NCBI GenBank assembly: GCA_040218815.1
Contig: JAVJQS010000007.1
Span: 1-64,000, forward strand
DNA from: JAVJQS01 sp040218815
Lineage (GTDB): Bacteria; Bacteroidota; Bacteroidia; Flavobacteriales_E; Vicingaceae
Length of the DNA: 64,000 bases
Reading direction: 5' to 3'
The position numbers and the translations under genes were made by a program. The notes under the pieces are model-generated. The model was given only the letters and a program-made list of their open reading frames with translations. It was not told the origin of the DNA and searched no databases. This document shows, piece after piece, positions 34,935-42,846 of the stretch (its first letter is position 1; each line of letters starts with the position of its first letter).

Positions 34935-35714
34935 ATGAATTATTTCTCCTCCAACCTAAAGTACCTAAGAAAACAAAAAGGCTTAAATCAAACTGACTTT
35001 GCTAGAAAAATTGGAACGAATCGTCCAAAGATAGGCTCTTACGAAGAAGGTCGAGCAGAGCCCAATTTAGAAACCCTGCAAAATGTTTCACATTTCTTTA
35101 AAGTAAAATTGGATGATCTAATAGAGAAAGACCTCAGCAAAGACAAACAAAAGAGCAATAAGGATTTCACCGGCAACGACTTGCGTATTCTTCCAATTGT
35201 AGTAAATGAAGAACAAGAGGAAAAAATTTCTTTAGTCCCCGTTAAAGCTGCAGCAGGTTATTTAAATGGCTATGCCGACTCCGAATTCATTGAACAACTT
35301 CCGAGCTTTAACTTACCCTTCACTCAACTCTCCCAGGGCACACACAGGGCATTTCAAATAAAAGGGGACAGCATGCTGCCCATACCCTCGGAGAGTTACA
35401 TATTAACTGAGTACCTAGAGAATTGGAACTGGTTAAAAAGCGGTGAGTGTTATGTCATCGTTTCTAAAAACGATGGTGTAGTTTATAAACGAGTAGTTAA
35501 CCAGTTTGAAGAAAATCAAAGCTTAGAGCTACATTCTGACAACCCTAGCTATGAAACCTATACCATTGAAGGACGAGAATTATTAGAAATTTGGCGAGCA
35601 GTGGGCTTTGTTTCGTTTGATTTGCCTAGTCCAATAGCTGCTGACCCTTCTATTGGTGAGTTAAAATCCATGATGCATGAGTTAAAAGCTGAAGTAGAGC
35701 GGCTTAAAAAATAA
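34935..35714 (+). CDS. XRE family regulator with S24 (LexA-like) peptidase domain
   Basis: The 259-residue protein has an N-terminal XRE helix-turn-helix (LRKQKGLNQTDFARKIGTNRPKIGSYEEGRAEP, about 10-43) and a C-terminal S24 domain. The S24 part has a possible Ala-Gly cleavage site (AAAGYLNG, near 107-108), the nucleophile Ser146 in GDSMLP and the general-base Lys185 in VVYKRVV, and it ends in a coiled coil (ELKSMMHELKAEVERLKK). It is built like phage CI or SOS-type repressors, but no phage gene is nearby. Many Bacteroidota carry such proteins as chromosomal regulators. It is probably autoregulated through the palindrome at 34904. Confidence 0.88.
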   Translation: MNYFSSNLKYLRKQKGLNQTDFARKIGTNRPKIGSYEEGRAEPNLETLQNVSHFFKVKLDDLIEKDLSKDKQKSNKDFTGNDLRILPIVVNEEQEEKISLVPVKAAAGYLNGYADSEFIEQLPSFNLPFTQLSQGTHRAFQIKGDSMLPIPSESYILTEYLENWNWLKSGECYVIVSKNDGVVYKRVVNQFEENQSLELHSDNPSYETYTIEGRELLEIWRAVGFVSFDLPSPIAADPSIGELKSMMHELKAEVERLKK

Positions 35715-35814
35715 TGTGGTAGTTAATTCTTATAATTTAAGTTGCTTTGACTTAACTTAGCACTCCAAGGCCTCACAGCTATTTTAAAACTAAACCAATC
35801 CTGCCATAGAAGGT

Positions 35815-36453
35815 TTGATACAACCCATACTTTATCTCCATGTCTTTTCAGGTGGAACTGCGCTGTTAGCTGGACTCATTGCTATTGCTACAAAAAAAGG
35901 AAGTAAGCAGCATATTACTAGTGGCAATATCTATTTCTGGAGCATGCTGTCTGTAATTATTACCGGCTTGGTAGTTGGATTTTTTCGCAATAATATCTTC
36001 TTGCAAAGTATCGCCATTTTTAGTTTCTACATGGCATTTACCGGCAAAAGATTTTTAAGAAACAAGAAGGAAATCTCTCCTAAATCAATTGACTGGTTCG
36101 TAGGTGTTTTGTCTGCTTTGGTTGGCCTTAGCATGCTGGGGTTTGGAGTTTATTTTTTAATAAAAATTGGTTTTCGAAGTGCTGTCCCAATGTTGCTCGT
36201 TTTTGGTTTTCTGTTAAGCTGGATGACCTTAGAAGATTTAAAAAGATTGTATTATAAGCAATTTGTAAAGGGTGCTTGGCTATTAAAACACATTAGCAGA
36301 ATGGGTGGCTCTTTTATTGCAACCTCAACTGCTTTTCTATTAGTAAATACTTCAGTAGAACCTGTATGGGTAATGTGGCTACTACCAACCTTTATTGGAA
36401 CCCCAATGATCGTTATATCTATAAGATCATGGACTAAAAAATTAAAGCTATAG
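35815..36453 (+). CDS. DUF2306-like multi-pass membrane protein
   Basis: The 212-residue integral membrane protein has about six hydrophobic helices. The start LHVFSGGTALLAGLIAIATKKGSKQHITSGNIYFW, with conserved His, Gly and Lys-Gly-His type loop, matches the DUF2306 pattern. No enzymatic residues are recognised. The start codon is a TTG at 35815; the reading frame has no ATG before the first helix. It lies alone between the regulator and RidA genes. Confidence 0.7.
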   Translation: MIQPILYLHVFSGGTALLAGLIAIATKKGSKQHITSGNIYFWSMLSVIITGLVVGFFRNNIFLQSIAIFSFYMAFTGKRFLRNKKEISPKSIDWFVGVLSALVGLSMLGFGVYFLIKIGFRSAVPMLLVFGFLLSWMTLEDLKRLYYKQFVKGAWLLKHISRMGGSFIATSTAFLLVNTSVEPVWVMWLLPTFIGTPMIVISIRSWTKKLKL

Positions 36454-36508
36454 CGTTTCTCTTGATTCACATAGAAATGCATGTGTATTTTTACCAAAAA
36501 ATTATTTG

Positions 36509-36925
36509 ATGTCCAACGAAAAATTTGATTCTAAAAAAGCACCCGAGCCAGTTGGTGCTTATCCTCATGCTAGACGAGTAGGCAATTTATTATTCCTTTC
36601 AGGTGTTGGCCCCAGAGAACGAGGCACAAAAAAAATCCCTGGAGTTGATTTAGATGCTGATGGTAATATTGTATCCTATGATATTGAAAAGCAATGCAAT
36701 TCTGTTTTTAACAATGTAAAAACTATAGTAGAGGAATCGGGAGCCAAGTGGGAAAATGTAGTTGATGTCACGGTATTTTTAACCAACATGAAGGATGACT
36801 TTAAAACCTATAACAGATTGTATGCCGAATTTTTTAAGGACAACCAGCCTTGCCGAACTACTTTGGAGATTAAAAGCTTGCCCACCCCCATTGCCATTGA
36901 GTTGAAAGTGATTGCAGCAATTTAG
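36509..36925 (+). CDS. RidA family enamine/imine deaminase
   Basis: The 138-residue protein is of the RidA/YjgF/2-aminomuconate deaminase superfamily. Visible motifs are GAYPHARRVGNLLFLSGVGPR, KQCNSVFNNVKTIVEESGAKWENVVDVTVFLTNM and CRTTLEIKSLP. The superfamily's substrate-binding Arg lies in the last motif (CRTT). RidA hydrolyses reactive enamines from PLP enzymes. The longer GPRERGTKKIPG loop resembles 2-aminomuconate deaminase-type members, but no other gene of tryptophan breakdown is beside it. The ATG at 36509 is used; a TTG one codon earlier is also in frame. Confidence 0.85.
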   Translation: MSNEKFDSKKAPEPVGAYPHARRVGNLLFLSGVGPRERGTKKIPGVDLDADGNIVSYDIEKQCNSVFNNVKTIVEESGAKWENVVDVTVFLTNMKDDFKTYNRLYAEFFKDNQPCRTTLEIKSLPTPIAIELKVIAAI

Positions 36926-37096
36926 ACACTAACTTACCCTTTCTAATGCTCGGTATTACTCTTTTTATTGTGTTGTCTTTTTTGTAACTGCCAAGCAATT
37001 CTTTTCCGAGATGCCTGAGAATAATCTTGATACTGTGCTCGACAACCACTTGTTTTATAATACGAGACCTCTTGAAACACTAAAACTTGTATATAC

Positions 37097-37129
37097 TAAA
37101 AAGCCCCATTTGTATCAACAAATGGGGCT
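37097..37129 (-). terminator. Terminator of the 1590-residue T9SS gene
   Basis: A 12-bp perfect stem AGCCCCATTTGT/ACAAATGGGGCT with a 4-base loop is followed by five T on the minus strand, 42 bases after the gene's stop. It may also stop transcripts from the RidA side. The rest of the 245-base gap (36926-37170) shows no gene. Confidence 0.88.
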
Positions 37130-37170
37130 AATAGGTGTTGTTGGATTTTCCTATCTACTTACTTCTATGG

Positions 37171-40100
37171 TTATTTAACCACAACTTTTGAAGTGATCCA
37201 ACCTTTTTCTGTTTTAACTCTTAACAAGTAAACGCTTGGTTCCAAATCATTCACATAAATTGGCTGCACTTGCTTAGCTTGTTGAATGTTTCTTAGCAGT
37301 CTTCCATTTAGATCATAAAGCTCAATGATTTCAACCTTATTGCTTTCAGTAGTTACAAAAAATTCATCACTCGATGGATTTGGGTATACCAACAATTGAG
37401 TTGATTGTGTTGACAATTCGTTTATTGATGTTAGCGTATCATTTAATTGCCAAATTGAAATGGTTGAACTCTCTTCATTGGCAGCAACTAACATACTTCT
37501 ATTTATTGGGCTATCTGATCTTGGGATAAACACCAGGCCTTCAGGAGCTTGATCTCCACTTCCATCAGCTGTGTCTCTTGGAATGTTGATGTCAACAAAT
37601 ACAGGAGAAGAAGGGTTTGAAATATCGTAAACCACAACACCACCTGTTCTTTCCATGCCTATAAAAGCATAAGGTGTGCCATCTACCTCTCCAATAACAA
37701 CAGCTTCTGGCTCAGGCCCTTTATCGTCACTTCTGTCTTTGGTTACAATATCATCATCAGAAACGTTGAATAACTTATTGTACTCAGGGTGGTTTTTTAC
37801 TATTTGCTCAAGATCATCTCCGCTATCGTAAACTAAAGCTCCAGTCGTACCATTCCAGATTGAGAAAGATCTAGCACCATAGGTATATACCTCATCATAA
37901 TCTCCATCATTGTCAGTATCACCATTTGCAAGTGTGATCTTAATGTCGCCATAGGCTTCAAATAATGCTTTTGGATTAGGGAATACCGTTGGATCTAATG
38001 TCAAATCATCAAAACGATCCTCTTCACTATATCCATCATAATCTCTAGAATCACCTTCGTTTGCTGAAACAACATAATTTACGCCGCTTACTTCGTAACT
38101 AGCAATTGCATCAGGCATATAATAGCCTCTAAAGGGACCTTGTGCTATATGAATATTAGCTGCATCACGATCAGTGTCAAAACCATTTCCAGCTATGGAA
38201 TGATCCTTCCAGCCTAAAGGAACGATAGTCGAAATAGCATTTGTTGTTAAGTCTACAACTACCAATGCATTGTTTTCTTGACAAATTACATATGCCGTTG
38301 CATTATCAGGTGAAATGGTTACATACTCAGGCTCCATATCTTGTGAAACAGAAGCGTTTGGACCAAATAATCGAACACCTGAAGCTCTCAATGAAGCTTC
38401 TTGGCTATCGTAAGCATTAAAATCCAATGTAGTAACATTTGAATTTGTTAAACCTGTGAAACCACCACTCACATCAATAATAGAAATACTACCTTCTGGA
38501 TCCATGGTGTAATCATCACTTGGCTCTCCTTCATTGGCCACAACTACAGTATTTCCATCAGGTGAAAAAGTTACCATATCAGGCAATACACCTACTGTAA
38601 CATTACTCAAGGCTGTTCCACTAGTATCATAAAATGCAATCGTTCCATTCCCCATAGTTGTAGATGCTTCAATTGCACATGCAATAACTCCATTATAAAC
38701 TGAAAGACTATTGATTGCTCCAAAACTTGAAACATCAATTGAATCTTTTCTCGTGACATTACTTGGATCATTAAAATCTAAAATTTCAACTCGATCATTA
38801 TCTGAATTTGTAACAAACATCAACTTTGATGCTACATCGTAATCTAAAATTTCAGTACTTCCTGCATTAGCTAAACCAGTATAGCTAGTTACTAGATCTA
38901 ATTCAATTGCCTTTGTAGCTGTAGGACCATTATTATCGTTATCTCTGATGAATGCTACTTGGAATTGATTGGCTCCGTCTTCAACATAATAGTTAGTTGA
39001 ATCTGTAATTATTTCAACTATTACAAGCTCATCATTTTCTACCAATGCATCATCAACAATGCTTAGACTCAAGTTGAATGTTCCATTTGTATTTGCACGC
39101 GCAGTATCAATCAAAGAGCTTATTGTATAATCGCTTGCGTCCGCAGTACTAAATCCTAGAACTCTAAATGCAATTTCTTGATCAACTGATGTTTGGTTAT
39201 CATAATTTACCTGCATGGTAATTGTTCCTGCATCTTCCAACACACTAACTCTTTCTTCATCAAACTCAACTGAAACACCAAAAATAGCATCAGCACGAGC
39301 TCCCAAGTTTTGGATTCGCATGTCATCCGAGATATCGGTATCCTCTTCATCATATGGGTTAGTAGAATAATTAGCTAACATGTATTCTGCAAGGGCATCC
39401 TGCTCTGAACCTGCGGGTGCAAAAGTTGAAGCTCCTGCTCCTAAAGTTGAAACGGTATCTAAGTCAACCCTATTAGAACCTAAAGTATTGAAGGCATAAC
39501 CATCACCTCCACCAGCTAAAAAGTTTAAGGTAACTACCTTAATAGTTCTACTTGCAGTTCCAAATACAGCTCCACCTTTAACTAAAGTATCAGTAGGGTT
39601 GCCATTTAAATCCATAATAACTGCGCTTTGAACTCTGCTTCCTGGAGCTTGGGTAGAATCAAATGAAAACTTTATTCCGCCAACTTGTGAAAATTGACCA
39701 GGAGTTTGACCAGGTGCAGAAGCTGCTACACCATGTTCTAAAATTGCTTTTAAATCAGTTGCAGTTAAATCCAAAACAGAAAGCCTATTGTTAAATCGTA
39801 AAGAGTTTTCTATATCTAATTGACTTACCTCTCCATCTTGCTTACCTGAAAGTGGATTAGCCTGAGGAGGTAAAAACTCAAAATTTCCAGGACTTACCTC
39901 TTTTACTTCACCAATTGCAGCTCTAATTCCACCACCATTTTTGATGGAAACCTGAACTGTAGAATCTACTTTTTGAGCCTCAGCTAAGTTTGCGTCTGCA
40001 GATAAATTACCAAGGTTTGTTTCTTCAGTTCTCACCGAAGCTCTTTCTCCATTTAAGTAAACATCTGATTTCCCTACGATATTTCCATCTTTAGTGATCA

Positions 40101-41943
40101 CCACACTTTGAACAGCTTGGGAAAGTGAATCAACCAACGCAGCTTTGCCATTTGGATTGGCAAATGCAGCAGCTGTGGTCCCCCAAGTGCTAGCTACCAT
40201 CATAGAGTCAGCTGCATAAGGGCCACTAATGTTTGTGTCAATTGATGAAGGAATTAATTTTCCTAAAGAGTCGAATTGCACTACTAAACGACCAACATAG
40301 CTATACTCTCCATCAGTGCTTACAATAGCTAATGTATCGCCATCTAAGTTTTGCTTGAAAACTGGGTAAGGCTTTACTGCTATATCTCCAGCATTTAATC
40401 TGTCGTTTGCATTTGCCAGAATAGCATCAGAACCACCGGCAATAATTACGTCAACTCCACTCAACATTGTAGCTAATTGCTCTTCTAATTGAATTTGCTG
40501 CAAGTGAGTCACTAAAATTATTTTATTAATCGAATGGTTATTAATTAATGAATCAATCCAAGGCTGAATTTCAGCTGCTAATTGCATCATGTCGTTGGTT
40601 GTTGGGCCTTCAACAGTAACTTCTTCTGGAGAAGATATTGAACTCAACAATGGAGTTGTAGCTCCAACTACACCTATTTTTTCTCCACCTCTTGAAATAT
40701 ATGTAGCAGCGGCGATCTTATTTATTGATCCACTCCCTGAAGTCGATTCAGCTGGACCTGATACAAACTCAACATTCTCCAAAACATTTTGCGAAAACAA
40801 GTTTCCTAAGTCCCCACTAGCGCTAAAATCTAAGTTGGAGCTTAAATAAGGAAACTGAGCTCCCGTCCATCTGTCACCAGTTGGTCCATTTGGAGATCTA
40901 AAATCTTCTTCAATTATTTGCTCAATAGCATCTAAACCTGCATCAAATTCGTGGTTCCCCATAGCAGAAGCATCAAAGCCTATGATGTTCATGATTGAAA
41001 TAACTGCTCTACCTGGTGCCTCTCTTAAGCCATCATAAGTGGTTACTCCAAAGTGTCTGTTGTAAACATTATTAAAAACACCTCCATCTCTAAATACCGC
41101 TCGGTCTCCAGCTGCGTTAAAGAAAGGACCTGGAATGTAGTTATCCCCTGCTGAAAGAGTAATTGAATTAGCATATTCCCCTTCCAAAGTGTCAACAATT
41201 GCTGCAAAAAATTTTGCTCTGTCAATAGCTTCAACACCTCCCTCTAAATCAGAAGCATGAAGAATTTGCAAAGTATATGGCCCAACTGATCCGGTAGAAG
41301 TGCCTGAAATTCTTACATTATCAAATGCAGCTTCTTCATCACCTGAATTTAAGTTTGCTACAATTCTTATATCTAAGGAATCACCTGTTCCAACTATTGG
41401 CCAAGAAAAATCCGTGAATGTTCCATTCAATCGTGTTCCATCTCCAAAGCCATCGTTATTGGTGTCTTCAGCAAATTGACCATTAAAGCCTGTAGCCGAA
41501 GTTGTTGACGAATCAGCTCTAAAACGTCCAATAACTACCCATCCTGAATTGTCAATATTTACTTCAACTGCAATTGAATCTCCTGCCTCATCAATATCAA
41601 TGTCAGTTCCAGAAGCAAATTGTGCTGTAAATTGCAAGTTGCTTTGACCTGAGATATCGATATTATCAAGGTAAATAATGCCAATTGATGAAGTTAAAAC
41701 GCCATCGATATCCTCTGCGGCAATAAAAAAGTCACCATCATATCCAGTGTAAGCAAATACTTCTTGAGCTGGGGCATTACTCGTATCAGCCCGGTCGAAG
41801 AAATCCTGCGTGCTTGTTCCGACACCATTGCCATTTGGAAAGGAGTAACCACTAGTTGTTTCAAAAGATTGAGTATAAAAGGTAGTTTGAGCTGTTGCTC
41901 CCAAACCTAGTAAACTCAATACAAGTGTGTAAATTTTTTTCAT
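37171..41943 (-). CDS. Secreted 5'-nucleotidase-like / choice-of-anchor I protein with T9SS sorting domain
   Basis: This is a 1590-residue surface or secreted multi-domain protein. From the N-terminus: signal peptide (MKKIYTLVLSLLGLGATAQ); a beta-sandwich domain (about 20-215); a metallophosphoesterase domain (about 218-560; LQILHASDLEGG, TLSAGDN, MGNHEFDAG, VTHLQQ); a 5'-nucleotidase C-terminal domain (about 590-860; NLGNLSADANL, IKNGGGIR, LRFNNRLSVLDL); a Calx-beta-like domain (about 890-1000); a choice-of-anchor I beta-propeller (about 1010-1490; VANEGEPSDDY, ANEGDSRDYDGY); and a sorting domain (VYPNPSSDEFFV ... LRVKTEKGWITSKVVVK). Nucleotide or phosphate-ester hydrolysis outside the cell, for phosphate supply, is likely. 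The first metal motif reads DLE where classical 5'-nucleotidases have DxH. It has its own terminator. Confidence 0.9.
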   Translation of the reverse strand: MKKIYTLVLSLLGLGATAQTTFYTQSFETTSGYSFPNGNGVGTSTQDFFDRADTSNAPAQEVFAYTGYDGDFFIAAEDIDGVLTSSIGIIYLDNIDISGQSNLQFTAQFASGTDIDIDEAGDSIAVEVNIDNSGWVVIGRFRADSSTTSATGFNGQFAEDTNNDGFGDGTRLNGTFTDFSWPIVGTGDSLDIRIVANLNSGDEEAAFDNVRISGTSTGSVGPYTLQILHASDLEGGVEAIDRAKFFAAIVDTLEGEYANSITLSAGDNYIPGPFFNAAGDRAVFRDGGVFNNVYNRHFGVTTYDGLREAPGRAVISIMNIIGFDASAMGNHEFDAGLDAIEQIIEEDFRSPNGPTGDRWTGAQFPYLSSNLDFSASGDLGNLFSQNVLENVEFVSGPAESTSGSGSINKIAAATYISRGGEKIGVVGATTPLLSSISSPEEVTVEGPTTNDMMQLAAEIQPWIDSLINNHSINKIILVTHLQQIQLEEQLATMLSGVDVIIAGGSDAILANANDRLNAGDIAVKPYPVFKQNLDGDTLAIVSTDGEYSYVGRLVVQFDSLGKLIPSSIDTNISGPYAADSMMVASTWGTTAAAFANPNGKAALVDSLSQAVQSVVITKDGNIVGKSDVYLNGERASVRTEETNLGNLSADANLAEAQKVDSTVQVSIKNGGGIRAAIGEVKEVSPGNFEFLPPQANPLSGKQDGEVSQLDIENSLRFNNRLSVLDLTATDLKAILEHGVAASAPGQTPGQFSQVGGIKFSFDSTQAPGSRVQSAVIMDLNGNPTDTLVKGGAVFGTASRTIKVVTLNFLAGGGDGYAFNTLGSNRVDLDTVSTLGAGASTFAPAGSEQDALAEYMLANYSTNPYDEEDTDISDDMRIQNLGARADAIFGVSVEFDEERVSVLEDAGTITMQVNYDNQTSVDQEIAFRVLGFSTADASDYTISSLIDTARANTNGTFNLSLSIVDDALVENDELVIVEIITDSTNYYVEDGANQFQVAFIRDNDNNGPTATKAIELDLVTSYTGLANAGSTEILDYDVASKLMFVTNSDNDRVEILDFNDPSNVTRKDSIDVSSFGAINSLSVYNGVIACAIEASTTMGNGTIAFYDTSGTALSNVTVGVLPDMVTFSPDGNTVVVANEGEPSDDYTMDPEGSISIIDVSGGFTGLTNSNVTTLDFNAYDSQEASLRASGVRLFGPNASVSQDMEPEYVTISPDNATAYVICQENNALVVVDLTTNAISTIVPLGWKDHSIAGNGFDTDRDAANIHIAQGPFRGYYMPDAIASYEVSGVNYVVSANEGDSRDYDGYSEEDRFDDLTLDPTVFPNPKALFEAYGDIKITLANGDTDNDGDYDEVYTYGARSFSIWNGTTGALVYDSGDDLEQIVKNHPEYNKLFNVSDDDIVTKDRSDDKGPEPEAVVIGEVDGTPYAFIGMERTGGVVVYDISNPSSPVFVDINIPRDTADGSGDQAPEGLVFIPRSDSPINRSMLVAANEESSTISIWQLNDTLTSINELSTQSTQLLVYPNPSSDEFFVTTESNKVEIIELYDLNGRLLRNIQQAKQVQPIYVNDLEPSVYLLRVKTEKGWITSKVVVK

Positions 41944-42084
41944 AAGATTAGTTTTGATTATTTGTCTTCAAATTAGGAGGCTAAAGTATTGGGTAACAGT
42001 TAATTTTAGCCTTCTACTATCTTATGATATGATTAAGAGTTGTTTAGAAAATGGTTAATGATTGATTAATTTAAGGTATACCAA

Positions 42085-42792
42085 TTAATCAATAAGGTCT
42101 GCTTGAGTTGCCAATCCATGCACGTCCAATAATTTGATGCGTTTGCCTTTCAGGTCTATGAGTTTTTCCTTTTTCAATTCGCTCAAGAGTCGAATTACAG
42201 CTTCGGTGGCAGTGCCTACTAAGCCAGCAATTTCCTCACGACTTAAGCTTACATCAATGCAGTCCGCTTCATCTAAACCAAACGTTTCTTTGAGCCACAA
42301 GAGCATTTCAGCCAAGCGCTGCTTACTGGTTTTTTGCGCCATATCAGTAATCAAACGCGAAGCATTGTTCCACTGCTTGGCTGTTAACTCCAGCAGCCTA
42401 AGGCTAAAATTAGGCTCTTCTTTTAACAAGCCAAAAAATTGCTTAGAAGGAATAAAACAAACCGCGGCATCTTCCAACACAGTTGCTGTTGAGCCAAATG
42501 GCTTCCTACTCAACATCGAGTTGTAACCCAATACATCGCCTTGGGTGGCAAATCGAATGATTTGTTCCTTTCCTGAGGTTCCTAATTTGCTCATTTTAAT
42601 TTTTCCTCGATTTACACAGTACAAGCCACGAGAATAGGCTCCTTCTTTAAAAATTGCTTCCCCTTTTTTGTAGAAATCACAGCCTTTGTGTTCATCTAAT
42701 TCTATCAACTGATTAGAATTAAGGCTGCAAAAAATTGACTTGTGGCGAGCACCACATTCATTACAAGAAGGCGTTTTTAAAGGCTTGCTCAT
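42085..42792 (-). CDS. Crp/Fnr family transcriptional regulator (Fnr-like)
   Basis: The 235-residue regulator has a cyclic-nucleotide-binding-like domain (about 30-145; GEAIFKEGAYSRGLYCVNRGKIKM) and a C-terminal helix-turn-helix (LSREEIAGLVGTATEAVIRLL). The recognition helix has Glu197 and Arg201 in the E-xxx-R spacing of Crp/Fnr proteins. The N-terminus has Cys10, Cys13 and Cys22, with Cys38 and Cys112 further on; an Fnr-type iron-sulfur cluster is possible but the spacing is not the E. coli one. It is divergent from ccoI, and Fnr-like palindromes occur upstream of the cco genes. I infer that it controls the high-affinity oxidase genes under low oxygen. Confidence 0.88.
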   Translation of the reverse strand: MSKPLKTPSCNECGARHKSIFCSLNSNQLIELDEHKGCDFYKKGEAIFKEGAYSRGLYCVNRGKIKMSKLGTSGKEQIIRFATQGDVLGYNSMLSRKPFGSTATVLEDAAVCFIPSKQFFGLLKEEPNFSLRLLELTAKQWNNASRLITDMAQKTSKQRLAEMLLWLKETFGLDEADCIDVSLSREEIAGLVGTATEAVIRLLSELKKEKLIDLKGKRIKLLDVHGLATQADLID

Positions 42793-42795
42793 TAT

Positions 42796-42809
42796 ATGAC
42801 AAATATCAT
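42796..42809. promoter_or_regulatory. Fnr-type site ATGAC-AAAT-ATCAT upstream of ccoI
   Basis: This near-palindrome lies in the divergent gap between the Fnr-like gene and ccoI. Its centre (42802.5) is 36.5 bp before the G that ends AAATTTTG (42832-42839), a -7-like box with one mismatch to TAnnTTTG, 8 bases before the ccoI ATG at 42847. It also sits 3 bases from the regulator's own start codon, where binding would repress that gene. Confidence 0.65.
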
Positions 42810-42846
42810 AGTTTGGGCCTTAAATTTAAAGAAATTTTGCTCCAAC

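Noticed and set aside
34935..36453. Prophage remnant suggested by the CI-like repressor.
   Set aside because: The flanking genes are a DUF1883-like protein, a membrane protein and RidA, with no structural, replication or integrase genes.
42796..42846. Upstream ATG at 42796 as the ccoI start.
   Set aside because: It would put the Fnr-type site and the -7-like box inside the coding region, and the extra 17 residues have no counterpart to the Cys-rich start of CcoI. The ATG at 42847 is preferred.
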